A DNA stretch of 64,000 nt from the NCBI GenBank assembly GCA_965220285.1, contig OZ244818.1, positions 4,712,001-4,776,000 of the forward strand, read 5' to 3'. Each line of letters opens with the position of its first letter. Position 1 is the stretch's first letter. A program made the position numbers and the translations under genes. Source of the stretch: Bin5 sp009843665. Lineage in GTDB: Bacteria; Chloroflexota; Anaerolineae; Caldilineales; Caldilineaceae. The notes under the pieces are model-generated. The model ran no database searches. It saw nothing but the letters and a program-made list of their open reading frames with translations, and was not told where the DNA came from. Positions 41,347 to 51,043 of this stretch are shown here, in pieces.

Positions 41347-42105
41347 ATGAATCAAGAGTGGCGCAAACATATAGAGGAAACTGCCGTACTGAACCTGGGC
41401 CAGGTTCTGGAAGGTGAGGAGTTGGACTATTTTCGCACCATGTTTGACACCGATCGCTCCGACTACCGCTACTTCTGGCACGACTACGGCTATCACCAAT
41501 TCGTCAACTATGACGCTTTAGTCACCACGCCGCGCTTCGACGAGCTGATCCGTCATCCGCGCATCATGCCCGCCATCGAAGAGCTGATGGGCGGTCCCGT
41601 CTGCTTCGGCGAAATCGGCCTGCGCTATATGGGTCCCTACGACGGCCAACTCCACCGCGGTTGGCATCGGGACAAGCCGCACTGGCCCGAACATCCACTA
41701 CGCATGGACTACATCCAGCTGATGGTCTATCTCACCGACGTCGACGAGAGCACACACTGCATCTCCTTCTCGCCGGAGTCGATCGACCAACCGCTTCTAA
41801 TGGACCAGCAGGCCCAACTGGCCCGCGGCGGCATCTACGACCTGCACGGGCCGGCCGGGACCTGTGCCCTCTTCAACGTCGCCGCCCTGCATACCGCCAC
41901 AACCCGCCCGACCAGTTCAGAACGCAAGACAGTCCAAATCTACTACGGTCACCGCGACCGGGCGCCCCTCTCAAACGATTCGGGCATTCCTGTCGCCCTC
42001 TGGAGAGACAACCCGGACCCGGAAACACGCGCCTTCTACGGCGTCCTCAACCGGCGTACAAAAATCTACATGGACGCCTTTGGCCGCGAAGCAAGCCAGC
42101 CTTAA
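41347..42105 (+). CDS. Phytanoyl-CoA dioxygenase-family protein
   Basis: 252 residues. Fe(II)/2-oxoglutarate oxygenase with the H-x-D metal pair in LHRGWHRDKPHWPEHP and the distal His in LHTATTRPTSSERKTV, where the Arg for 2-oxoglutarate follows. LQLMVYLTDVDE-type strand precedes SPESIDQP. Hydroxylates an aliphatic substrate not identifiable from sequence. Last gene of the operon with CoxL-like and MaoC genes; its 3' end overlaps the convergent MocA-type gene by four bases. Confidence 0.88.
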   Translation: MNQEWRKHIEETAVLNLGQVLEGEELDYFRTMFDTDRSDYRYFWHDYGYHQFVNYDALVTTPRFDELIRHPRIMPAIEELMGGPVCFGEIGLRYMGPYDGQLHRGWHRDKPHWPEHPLRMDYIQLMVYLTDVDESTHCISFSPESIDQPLLMDQQAQLARGGIYDLHGPAGTCALFNVAALHTATTRPTSSERKTVQIYYGHRDRAPLSNDSGIPVALWRDNPDPETRAFYGVLNRRTKIYMDAFGREASQP

Positions 42106-43202
42106 ACCGGGCTGATCTCCCGGCAGCGCTCCAAAATCTCCACCTGACGCCGCACACTGGCCGCCGATATCGCCGCCGGTTCGCCCGTGCGGATCGTCTT
42201 GTAAATGTCCTCGTACAGCGTGAACATCCCCGTGAAGAAATTGAACTCCGGCGTGAAGCTTTCCTCTTTCCACGGAAGCGTTTCGCTGTTGTAGCTGCGG
42301 TCCGGGGTCGGCGTCGTGTCCAGCACCAGCGGCGGCGCCTCCTCCGGGTCGAAATACTTCCAGTGCACCTCGCGCCTGTCCGCGCTGACCAGCGTCCCCT
42401 GCGTTCCCATCACAAGCCACGCATCCTGCGGAAACGCGCAGCAGTTCGACATCTCCACGTCGATGACAGGCCCGTCGTTCGGCTTGATGACCAACTTGAC
42501 GTGGCTCTCCGCATCCCCCGCAAACAGCGGCGTCGTCTCCATCTGGCAGAAGATCTCCGGGTTCGGATCGTCGAAAAAGTGAATCGCCCAGTCGATCGAA
42601 TGGGCGCCCTTGTTGTTCAGGTCTCCGCCGCCATACTTCTTGAGCGTCTGCCAGTCCCACCGCCTGCGAAAACCGTTTCCTGTAATCCGCATCTGCACGA
42701 TACGCCCCAGCACCCCCGAATCGACGACCTCTTTGACCTTCAGAAAGTCCGCATGATAGCGATAGTTCTGGTTCACCGTCAGCAGCATTCCCGTCTCTTC
42801 GGCGACCGCGATCATCTCGTCCACGCCCTCCAAGGTCGGCGCCATCGGCTTCTCCACGATCACATGCTTCCCCGCCCGCATCGCCGCCGAAGCATCGCTC
42901 ACGTGCAGCTGGCTTGGCGTCGCCACCACCAGCAGCTCCACCGCCTTGTCCGCAATGATCTCGTCAATCGTCGAATAAGCCAGGCAGTCAAACCTGTCAA
43001 CTGCCTCCTCCTGTCGGGCGGGGTCCGGATCGCACACCGCCGTGACGCTGAAATTCTCGCCGATCTGGGCCAGAACGTTGGCATGAATACCCCATCCGCT
43101 CCTTCCCAAACCGCTGATTCCAATCCGCAAAGGCTCCTCGGACATTCCCTTCTCCTGTCCGCCATTCGCCTCCGCGCCATTCGTTGCCCTGGTATCTGCC
43201 AT
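42102..43202 (-). CDS. Gfo/Idh/MocA-family oxidoreductase
   Basis: 366 residues from the ATG at 43202, with AGGAAG 7 bases upstream; an in-frame ATG 13 codons earlier is less likely. Rossmann domain (LRIGISGLGRSGWGIHANVL), EKP in KHVIVEKPMAPTLEGVDEM, NQNYRYHADFLKVKEVVDSG, and NNKGAHSIDWAIHFF in the C-terminal domain. The first 28 residues are an extra, poorly conserved extension. A second, distinct MocA-like dehydrogenase in this cluster; substrate unknown, probably a sugar or cyclitol. Confidence 0.88.
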   Translation of the reverse strand: MADTRATNGAEANGGQEKGMSEEPLRIGISGLGRSGWGIHANVLAQIGENFSVTAVCDPDPARQEEAVDRFDCLAYSTIDEIIADKAVELLVVATPSQLHVSDASAAMRAGKHVIVEKPMAPTLEGVDEMIAVAEETGMLLTVNQNYRYHADFLKVKEVVDSGVLGRIVQMRITGNGFRRRWDWQTLKKYGGGDLNNKGAHSIDWAIHFFDDPNPEIFCQMETTPLFAGDAESHVKLVIKPNDGPVIDVEMSNCCAFPQDAWLVMGTQGTLVSADRREVHWKYFDPEEAPPLVLDTTPTPDRSYNSETLPWKEESFTPEFNFFTGMFTLYEDIYKTIRTGEPAAISAASVRRQVEILERCREISPV

Positions 43203-43277
43203 GCCTAGCTTCCTTTCCTCGCGTAAAGTGTGCGGCGACACAGCGCCGGAAACGTCAAGCGTCGCCGAGCCAAAAAA

Positions 43278-43309
43278 GTCCCTTAAGGGACAAATGATCG
43301 TGGTATAAT
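43278..43309 (+). promoter_or_regulatory. Palindrome GTCCCTTAAGGGAC with extended -10
   Basis: Perfect 14-bp palindrome at 43278 to 43291; TGG-TATAAT at 43301 to 43309, 10 bases later. On the minus strand the palindrome is followed by six T, so it may also act as a weak terminator. No gene follows on the plus strand for 1.5 kb, so the target, if any, could be a non-coding RNA. Confidence 0.35.
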
Positions 43310-44044
43310 AGTCAATCGAACATCGGCCCTAGCATATCAGAAACTGCAGCCAAGTCGTAAAATCTCTACCCGGAATTGCGCCGACGCAGAATAAATTCCC
43401 GTCTACCAGGCGCCACCTGCAGAATTCGCAACATAACGAGGCTCCACATGTACTACACAACAAACACATGACTGCCAGAGCCCCACCACCCGGCAACCCC
43501 GAGAGAGGCTACTGACTACTGACCACTGCAGTTCCGGGCGGTCGGGCCTATTCGGCCCTCCCTTGTGCGGGGGCTCCGCCCCCGCAACGCCCCCGGCCCT
43601 GTTCGCGCCGCAGCGAGTGTGTGGGTAATGCGAAGTTGTCGTCCCGCTGCGACCCGCTCTTCACCCCGCGTCTTGACAGGTTCCGAAAACGTTTCGGCGC
43701 AGCCAAGGCAGGAGAGGCAACTCCCAAATGGTCCCAACTTACACCACTATGACCATCAAGAGCCCGCCATAGAATCCGTGACAGTACTTGCCGTCTTTCC
43801 AAATTCATGCAGAGCGCAAACACATCATGATTCAGAATCATCAAATATATAATTTATTCTCGATAACTTGCTGTAGGGCGAATCCCAGAATCTCTGGCGG
43901 AATTCATGAACTACATCAGACACATGTCAGAAAATGCAGTTGGAGCCGCAGAAGCTCGACCAAGAATGGTTCTTCCGTAGTCGGCATTCAGTTAGCGCCA
44001 TTCGCTCAAATCCGCAAGAACTCCTTCATGCCGAATCTCTTGTA

Positions 44045-44570
44045 AACTCTCGTAAACGCTCGTGGACTCTCGTGAAATGCATAGAGACCCCGGTGCTGTG
44101 CCCTCTGAATCTCATTCTGGGCTCCCTGCATCACTTCAAAAATCAATGAACGCATGGAAATGCTCGTATACTCTCGTAAACGCTCGTGGACTCTCGTGCA
44201 ATGCATAGGGACTCCGGTACTGTGCCCTCTGAATCTCATTCTGGGCTCCCTGCATCACTTGAAACATCAATGAACGGATGGAAATGCTCGTAAACGCTCG
44301 TGGACTCTCGTGCAATGCACATGGACCCCATTGCCGCGCCCTATGAATCTGATCCGAGGCTCCCGGCACCACTTGAAACATCAATGTACACATGGAAACG
44401 CTCGCAAACTCTCGTAAACGCTCGTGGACTCTCGTGCAATGCACATGGACCCCGGTGCAACGCTCTTTGAAACTGAATCGAGGCTCCCAGCACCACCTGA
44501 ATCATCAATAAACGAATGAAAACTCTCGTAAACGCTCGTATACTCTCGTCATTTCTCGTGAACACTCATA
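44045..44570. repeat. Degenerate repeat array, about four units of 115 to 124 bp with 10-bp sub-repeats
   Basis: The motif cgtggactctcgtg recurs at 44061, 44184, 44299 and 44423. Each unit starts with a run of 10-mers (pattern NNACNCTCGT: AAACTCTCGT, AAACGCTCGT, GGACTCTCGT) followed by about 90 bp containing CTCCCTGCATCACTTGAAAC or variants. A further 10-mer run lies near 44664 to 44700. Function unknown. Confidence 0.8.
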
Positions 44571-44874
44571 CAACGCTCGAACGACCATTCCCGAGCCAGG
44601 AGGCACACGCCATCCTGAGAATCCCCGGGAATCCGGCAAATCCTGATTCAGACAATCTGTCCACCGCTCGTAAACGCTCGTAAACTCTCATAGACTCTCG
44701 TGCGACACGCATGTTTCTCAGTTTAATCTCCCACCGGGCGCGCCCGCATGAATATCGACAGCTACAGCGAAACGGCGATGATAGTATATAATCCAAGCGC
44801 GGTCGTTGAGAGTAGCACTCCTGAAGAACCCTTATCTGCCCGCAACCTTTAGGACCGTCTTCGACAAAGTACCG

Positions 44875-46419
44875 ATGCACAGTTCAATTCTACTCATCTC
44901 CTGCTACGAACTCGGTCACCAGCCTCTCAGCCTGGCTTGGCCGCTGGCCGCCCTGCGCGCCGCCGGCTTCGACGCCGCAACAGCCGACCTGGCCGTCGAA
45001 GAGTTCCCATCAGCCAAGGCGGCTGGCGCTGACCTGATTGCTATCGCCGTACCCATGCATACCGCCCTACGCATCGGGGTCGACGCTGCTCACAAGGCCC
45101 GGACGGTGAATCCCGGCGCCCATCTCTGCTTTTTCGGACTGTACGCCTGGCTCAATCGCCGTCACCTGCTGCAACCCGGTGACGGCCGCAATGGGGTCGC
45201 CGACTCGGTCATCGCCGGCGAGACCGAGCCGGTACTGGTCGCCCTGGCGCAGGCCCTAAGCGCAGACAGTCCCCTGGAAGAAGTGCCCGGACTTACAACC
45301 ACGTATCGAGAGGCATCACCCCATCTGGGCCGGCACACACTGCCTGTCCCCGATCGAAACCCGTTGCCCTCCCTGGACAGCTATGCCCACTACGTCCCGG
45401 GGTCCGCTACGGCAACAAATGGAAGCGCAACCGGCAATGGCCAACAGGTCGAAGAACCGGTCGCCTATCCTGCCGGCTACACCGAGGCCACCCGCGGCTG
45501 TCTGCACACCTGCCGCCACTGCCCGGTCGTACCCGTATACAACGGCCGCTTTTTCGTCGTCCCCGTCGAGACCGTCCTCGCAGACATCGCCCAACAGGTC
45601 GAATGCGGCGCCCGCCACATCACCTTTGGCGACCCCGACTTTCTCAACGGCCCCGGCCACGCCCGCAAAGTAGCCCGTGCCCTCCACGACGCCTTTCCCA
45701 ACGTGAGTTTCGACTTCACCGCCAAGGTGGAGCATCTTCTCAAACATCGTCGGCTCCTGCCGGAGCTTGTTGAGCACGGCGCATCCTTCGTCGTCTCCGC
45801 CTTCGAGTCCACCAGCGACCATGTACTCTCCCGCCTGCAAAAGGGCCACACTCGCCGTCACATGGAGGAGGCGCTGGCCGCTGTCGACGCGGCAGGCCTC
45901 TCCATCCAGCCGACCTGGATGCCATTCACCCCCTGGACCACCCTGGACGATTATATCTTCATGCTCCAGTGGATCAGAGAACAGGGCCTGATACCGCATG
46001 TGCCCGCAGTCCAGCTTTCGATTCGCATGCTCGTCCCCCCAGGGAGCGCATTGCTCTCCGGCGAAGACGCTGACGAATGGAAGGGAACGCTAGACGCCGC
46101 CAACTTCACCTACCGCTGGCAGCACACCGACCCCCGCATGGACGCGCTCCAGCAGCAGGTAGCCCGCATCGCCGAAATGGCGGGCCAGTTTGAGACCGAA
46201 GGCTCGTCCGGAGCAGCTGGAGGAAACCTGCCGGATCCTGTCGGAGACGCCGCCAGCCCCTTCGCTGTATTCCATCGCATCGAATGCGCCGCCCACAATG
46301 TTGCGGGTCGCCCGCCCCCCGCTCTGCCGCCTCTCTCCGCCTACATGCCCAGGCCCCCGCGCCTTACCGAGCACTGGTTCTGCTGAGCGGAGCCCACCGC
46401 CGACCAGTTGGCCGGTTGA
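44875..46419 (+). CDS. CUAEP/CCAEP-tail radical SAM selenoprotein (predicted Sec at residue 504)
   Basis: 514 residues if the UGA at 46384 is read as selenocysteine; 503 if it is a stop. N-terminal B12-binding-like domain (LLISCYELGHQPLSLAWPLA), then a radical SAM core with Cys209, Cys213 and Cys216 (TRGCLHTCRHC) and HITFGDPDFLNGPGHA. The C-terminus reads F-C-UGA-A-E-P, then seven more codons to TGA at 46417. The Cys/Sec-Ala-Glu-Pro tail is the hallmark of the CUAEP/CCAEP-tail family, in which other members have Cys at the Sec position. Role unknown. The next gene starts nine bases after the true stop. Confidence 0.85.
46384..46416 (+). promoter_or_regulatory. UGA (Sec) codon and SECIS-like hairpin
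   Basis: After the UGA (46384 to 46386) the sequence can fold as ACCG-CC, loop GACCAGTT, GG-C-CGGT (46396 to 46416), six pairs with one bulged C, starting ten bases after the UGA. Size and distance suit a bacterial SECIS that binds SelB, although the exact apical bases cannot be verified by eye. Confidence 0.55.
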
Positions 46420-46428
46420 ACTCAATTC

Positions 46429-48036
46429 ATGAAATCCAGGTCCACAGCCGAAGGCATCCTGTTCACCGATCAGTATGAGCTGACCATGGCGCAGCTCTAC
46501 TTTCGCCTCGGAATGCACGAACGCCAGGCCCAGTTTGACCACTTCTTTCGCAGCTACCCCGATTACGGCGAGCATAGTGCCGGATTCTGCGTAAATGCCG
46601 GGCTCGAATGGCTGCTTGACTGGATGCGGGAAGCCCGATTCGGCGAGCAGGAGCTCTCCCTGATGCGCGCAATGAAATCGCGCACCGGGCGCCATCTCTT
46701 TGCCGACGATTTCCTCTCCTGGCTTAGCCAACACGGCAACTTCGGCAGCATCTCGCTCCAGGCCATCCCCGAAGGTAGGGTGGTTCACGCTCACACGCCC
46801 CTGAATGTTGTTCGAGGCCCCATTGCCATCGCTCAAATCCTGGAAACGCCCCTGCTCAACATCCTCAACTACCAGACGCTCATCGCCACCAAGGCCTCCC
46901 GTGTCCGCGAAATAGCCGGCGACGCCCTCGTGCTTGAGTTCGGGCTGCGCCGCGCGCATGACCGCGGTGGCAACGCCGGTACGCGCGCCGCCCTGATAGG
47001 TGGTGCCGACTTCTCCTCCAACGCCGGAATCTCACACCTCTTGGGCTATCCCCCCAAGGGCACCCATGCCCATTCTCTTGTACAGTCCTTTCTGGCCCTC
47101 GGAAAGACTGAGCTCGAGGCCTTTCAGGCATACGCCGACATCTATCCCGACGAATGCCTGCTCTTGGTCGATACGATCGATACGCTGGCAAGCGGCGTGC
47201 CAAACGCGATTCGCGTATTCGAGGGGCTCAGGCGGAAAGGCCATGCCCCCGTTGGCGTGCGTCTCGACTCCGGCAATCTCGCCCGTCTGAGCACTCGAGT
47301 TGCCCAAATGCTCGATGACGCCGGCTTTCCCCACGCCTCGATTGTTCTGTCAAATAAGCTCGATGAACTGACAATCCATCAGATCAAGTTGGAGATTGCT
47401 GAGGAAGCGGCCGAAAACGGTCTGGACGCCGACAGCATCATTCGTCGCCTCGTTTACGGCGTCGGCACCCGCCTGATCACCTCGGCGGGGGACAGTTCTC
47501 TGGGCGGAGTCTACAAGCTCGTGGGTCTGGAAGGTGATCAAGGCTGGCAGCCTGCTATCAAGGTCTCCGAAGACCCCGTCAAGACCGCAATTCCCGGCAG
47601 CAAAAGGGTATGGCGCATCTACGACGATTGCGGCCTCGCCACAGCCGACCTCCTCACCCTGGACAAAGAAGATCCAAAGGGAGAGTGGCAGGAAAGCTGC
47701 CGCCAGCACAGTTCGGCAGACGGGCTGACCGGCCCTCGCCTCCAACTGTTCCATCCACGTTATCCGGCCAAGCACAGAAGCTTGCCCTACCGCACTGTCT
47801 CCCGGATCGAACCGTTGCTGATAGACGTCCTGTCCGAAGGAAGGCCGCTGCGAGATACCCCTTCCCTGGAAGAGATCCGGAGCATTCGCCAGGCAGACGT
47901 AGCTGGACTGGAAAAGGAAGTTCGCAGACTTATCGATCCAAAGGAGTACCATGTCTCAGTCAGCGAAGAGCTTTCAGCGCTGCAAGAGCAGCTTCTGCGC
48001 TCGCTCTCTTCCGCTAGGGCTATTCCGATTTCTTGA
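46429..48036 (+). CDS. pncB: Nicotinate phosphoribosyltransferase
   Basis: 535 residues. ILFTDQYELTMAQLYFRLGM is the family N-terminus; EFGLRRAHDRGGNAGTRAAL, STNVLLGYPPKGTHAHSLVQ-type segment (here SSNAGISHLLGYPPKGTHAH with the catalytic His), ECLLLVDTIDTLASGVPNAI and VGVRLDSGNLARLS (phosphate-binding Asp-Ser-Gly) follow. Converts nicotinate and PRPP to nicotinate mononucleotide in NAD salvage. Nine bases after the selenoprotein stop, so probably co-transcribed. Confidence 0.93.
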   Translation: MKSRSTAEGILFTDQYELTMAQLYFRLGMHERQAQFDHFFRSYPDYGEHSAGFCVNAGLEWLLDWMREARFGEQELSLMRAMKSRTGRHLFADDFLSWLSQHGNFGSISLQAIPEGRVVHAHTPLNVVRGPIAIAQILETPLLNILNYQTLIATKASRVREIAGDALVLEFGLRRAHDRGGNAGTRAALIGGADFSSNAGISHLLGYPPKGTHAHSLVQSFLALGKTELEAFQAYADIYPDECLLLVDTIDTLASGVPNAIRVFEGLRRKGHAPVGVRLDSGNLARLSTRVAQMLDDAGFPHASIVLSNKLDELTIHQIKLEIAEEAAENGLDADSIIRRLVYGVGTRLITSAGDSSLGGVYKLVGLEGDQGWQPAIKVSEDPVKTAIPGSKRVWRIYDDCGLATADLLTLDKEDPKGEWQESCRQHSSADGLTGPRLQLFHPRYPAKHRSLPYRTVSRIEPLLIDVLSEGRPLRDTPSLEEIRSIRQADVAGLEKEVRRLIDPKEYHVSVSEELSALQEQLLRSLSSARAIPIS

Positions 48037-48157
48037 CCAGGCGTCCTGACCCCGCTAAAATACGCTCTGGTATGAGAGACGTCTTGCCCCGGGCAACTTT
48101 GCCTCATGACCGACTGTCAACTTTCATTTGAGTGTATTGCAGGCCGAAAAGCAGGAA

Positions 48158-49723
48158 ATGACCAAGCGCAATCCTGATCCGAATCCAGAGGTTTTCGAAC
48201 TCTCGACTTCTCCCAAGTCGGACAGCTTCCCAGATACATTTCATCTGAACACGGAGTCAGTTGCCGGGTTCGGCGCCACGAGCGCCTCCATGTCGGCAAT
48301 CGGGAGCAGAGGGGCATACCACATTTGGACCATCGGCTGCCAGATGAATGTCGCCGACTCCAACCATGTGGCCGCGGAGTTGGAAAGAATCGGCTACCGT
48401 CCCACCGAGGCTATCGATGAGGCCGATATCGTTGTACTCAACACCTGCGTAGTCCGACAGAGCGCGGAAAACAAGGGTATCGGCAAGGCCAGCAATCTCA
48501 AGCCGTGGAAAAGCGCCCGCGCAAATCGAACTCTGGCCCTGATGGGTTGTATGGTAGGTGTCAAACCAAGCCCGCAACTTCAGGACCGGTTTCCTCATGT
48601 AGACGTCTTCATGCCCCCCAGCGAGCCGGGCCCCCTGATCACCTTCCTCCAGCAGGACGAAATTGCGGCCGAATCCACTCTCATCGAGAAGGAACATTTG
48701 GCCCACCGCCACGCATTGCAAGATGGCGTGCAACCGCTCGTCGCCGGTCAGTCCATCCGGCGCCTCAGAATGAACGGCCAGGCCGCCGTGACTGCCCACG
48801 TGCCCGTCGTCTACGGCTGCAGTCACGCCTGCACCTTCTGCATAATCCCATTCCGCCGCGGCATCGAACGCAGCCGGCCAGTGCACGAAATCGTGGCCGA
48901 AATCCGCGGCCTGGTCGCCCAAGGCGTTCGCGAGGTCACGCTTCTCGGCCAGATCGTCGACCGCTATGGCCATGATTGGCGCAACGGCGCTTCCTCTGAA
49001 CCTTCGACACCGGGCAGACCCGATTTAGCCGACCTGCTCCACGCTGTCCACGAAATAGAGAGGCTCTGGCGCATCCGCTTCCTCACCAGCCACCCCAACT
49101 ACATGTCGGACAGAATTCTCGAAGCCGTACGCGACCTGCCAAAAGTATGCGAGCACATCGAAGTCCCGATCCAGGCCGGTAATGACGAGGTCCTGGCCCG
49201 TATGAAACGCGGCTACACACAGGCCCAGTATCGCGGTCTGATAAAACACATTCGTGAGACCGTTCCCCAGGCCGCCATCAATACCGACATAATTGTCGGC
49301 TTCTGCGGGGAGAGCGCCGCCCAGTTCTCTGAGACGTACCAACTCCTGGCCGACCTGAAACTGGATAAAGCGCATCTGGCTCGCTACAGTCCACGGCCAG
49401 GAACTGTAAGCGAACGGCGCATGGAAGATGACGTACCGGAAGAAGAAAAGGTCCGCCGCCACAAGGCGCTCGAGCAGCTCCAGGAGCAGGTCTGCGGGGA
49501 AATCAACTCCCGCCTGATTGGCGAGACGGTCGAACTGCTCATCGAAGGAAAGCACAAAGGCAAGTGGCGCGGCCGCACGCGCCAGAACAAACTCGTTTTC
49601 GTCAATGTTGACGACCGCTCAGGGGATCTGCGCGGGCGCCTTGTCGAAGCGCAGATCACGTGGACCGGCCCCTGGAGCATGCAGGGCCGCTTTGTCCGAG
49701 ATGTATCACCGGTCGAAGCGTGA
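48158..49723 (+). CDS. miaB: tRNA 2-methylthio-N6-dimethylallyladenosine synthase-like methylthiotransferase
   Basis: 521 residues from the ATG at 48158. Starts at TTG 48128 or ATG 48290 are also possible; 48290 gives 477 residues, closest to the usual MiaB length. UPF0004 domain with Cys in TIGCQMN, LNTCVVR and LMGCMVG; radical SAM triplet in YGCSHACTFCIIPFRRGIER; TRAM domain at the C-terminus (LIGETVELLIEGKHKGKWRG). It adds a methylthio group to A37 of tRNAs reading U-starting codons, which include the UGA-reading tRNA-Sec. Confidence 0.9.
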   Translation: MTKRNPDPNPEVFELSTSPKSDSFPDTFHLNTESVAGFGATSASMSAIGSRGAYHIWTIGCQMNVADSNHVAAELERIGYRPTEAIDEADIVVLNTCVVRQSAENKGIGKASNLKPWKSARANRTLALMGCMVGVKPSPQLQDRFPHVDVFMPPSEPGPLITFLQQDEIAAESTLIEKEHLAHRHALQDGVQPLVAGQSIRRLRMNGQAAVTAHVPVVYGCSHACTFCIIPFRRGIERSRPVHEIVAEIRGLVAQGVREVTLLGQIVDRYGHDWRNGASSEPSTPGRPDLADLLHAVHEIERLWRIRFLTSHPNYMSDRILEAVRDLPKVCEHIEVPIQAGNDEVLARMKRGYTQAQYRGLIKHIRETVPQAAINTDIIVGFCGESAAQFSETYQLLADLKLDKAHLARYSPRPGTVSERRMEDDVPEEEKVRRHKALEQLQEQVCGEINSRLIGETVELLIEGKHKGKWRGRTRQNKLVFVNVDDRSGDLRGRLVEAQITWTGPWSMQGRFVRDVSPVEA

Positions 49724-49804
49724 GCGCATGCCGGCGTTTGCCCCGATAGCAAACGCTGAGATGAATCCAACAAGCGGGCCGCGGCCTGGTCGGTTGTCGC
49801 CAAA

Positions 49805-50938
49805 ATGAACTCCCTGCTCTTCAACATACTCCTCTTCCTTGTCGGCTTCGCATTCCTCACCGGCGGAGCCGATTTTCTTGTGCGCGGCGCCAGTCGCCTG
49901 GCCGTCCGTCTGAACATTCCTCTGGTCGTAATCGGACTGACCGTCGTGGCCTTCGGTACCAGCCTTCCCGAACTGGTCGTCAGCTTGATAGCCAACCTTC
50001 AGGGCGGCAGCAAGGCCAACCTGGCCATCGGCAACGTCGTCGGCAGCAACATCGCCAACTTGGCCCTCATCCTCGGTGTTGTCACCATTCTTCGCCCTCT
50101 CACTGTCGACCGCCAGCTGATCCAGCGCGAATACCCCCTCATGATCGGGGTGTCATTGCTGTTCACCGCGATGGCCTGGGACGGGCACATTGCCCGCTGG
50201 GAGGGAGTCCTTCTTTTCCTGGGCCTGCTGGGATTTATCTACTGGAGCTACATAGGCAGCCGCTCGCTCGCCGAGGAAAAAGAAAGCGAGGCACTTGAAT
50301 ACATAGGAGGGGACGCAGACACGGATTCCTCGTCGAACGACGCCGATGAACCTGCCGGCAGCCACGCAGAAAAGTCCGATTCCGAACTGTCGCAGTCACA
50401 GGAAAGAATCGCCCGCGCAGCCAGGAATCCTCTGCTGCCTGCCGCCATTTCCGGGCTCTTCTGTTCGCTCCTCCTCCGCGACATCGGCATGGTCGTGATT
50501 GGCATCTCGGTTCTTGTCTATGGTGCCGATCTGCTCGTCGACTCGGCTACCTTCATCGCCAGACACTTCGGCGTAAGCGAGCTTGTTATCGGACTGAGTC
50601 TGGTGGCCCTGGGGACCAGCCTGCCTGAACTTGCAGCCTCGGTTGTGGCGATCCTGTACAAGCGCGGTGACATCGCTTTGGGCAATCTTGTCGGCAGCAA
50701 TCTGTTCAATATGCTGGCAATCGTTGGTATAACGGCAAGTGTCAGGGCTTTGCCCGCCCCCTTGAGCATGAGATGCGTGGACTTCCCAGCTATGCTCCTG
50801 GTCGCTGCACTTCCCTTGCTCCTCGTTCTGCGCGCGCCCCACGTTGTAAACCGCTGGAAAGGGGCACTGATGCTGACCCTCTACTTCGCCTATACAATCG
50901 GGATCTTCGTCATCGAACAGGGAAATGGCGTTTGCTAA
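49805..50938 (+). CDS. Calcium/sodium antiporter (CaCA family)
   Basis: 377 residues, about ten membrane segments in two halves. Each half has the alpha repeat: VVAFGTSLPELVVSLIANLQ with GNVVGSNIANLALILGV, and LVALGTSLPELAASVVAILY with GNLVGSNLFNMLAIVGI. The Glu in SLPEL is the cation ligand. A long acidic loop separates the halves (about residues 155 to 200). Exchanges Ca2+ for Na+ or H+ at the inner membrane, YrbG-like. Confidence 0.92.
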   Translation: MNSLLFNILLFLVGFAFLTGGADFLVRGASRLAVRLNIPLVVIGLTVVAFGTSLPELVVSLIANLQGGSKANLAIGNVVGSNIANLALILGVVTILRPLTVDRQLIQREYPLMIGVSLLFTAMAWDGHIARWEGVLLFLGLLGFIYWSYIGSRSLAEEKESEALEYIGGDADTDSSSNDADEPAGSHAEKSDSELSQSQERIARAARNPLLPAAISGLFCSLLLRDIGMVVIGISVLVYGADLLVDSATFIARHFGVSELVIGLSLVALGTSLPELAASVVAILYKRGDIALGNLVGSNLFNMLAIVGITASVRALPAPLSMRCVDFPAMLLVAALPLLLVLRAPHVVNRWKGALMLTLYFAYTIGIFVIEQGNGVC

Positions 50939-51043
50939 GGAATTTCAAGTGGGACTGTCGCGCTAAGAGGATGTCCGCCTTGAGGGATTCAAATGAATCT
51001 GAGGAAATCGATACCGGCGCTGAAGTAAGTAGAGGCTCTCACG

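Larger units (their letters stand above)
43203..44874. other. 1.67 kb non-coding interval with palindrome, hairpin and repeat array
   Basis: No convincing gene. It contains a 14-bp palindrome at 43278, an extended -10 at 43301, a perfect hairpin GCGGGGGC-TCC-GCCCCCGC near 43565, and a repeat array from about 44045 to 44570. Minus-strand ORFs over the array (for example MHCTRVHERLREY repeats) mirror the DNA repeats and look spurious. A TATAAT at 44787 may serve the radical SAM gene. Confidence 0.6.

Noticed and set aside
41661..43208. 515-codon plus-strand ORF across PhyH and MocA-type genes
   Set aside because: Covers two real genes on different strands in other frames; its composition is that of a shadow ORF.
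43555..43590. GC hairpin considered as a factor-independent terminator
   Set aside because: A strong stem but no T-run on either side and no gene ending nearby.
44006..44565. Minus-strand ORFs with repeated peptides over the intergenic array
   Set aside because: They follow the DNA repeat phase only in part, start and stop irregularly, and have no ribosome sites.
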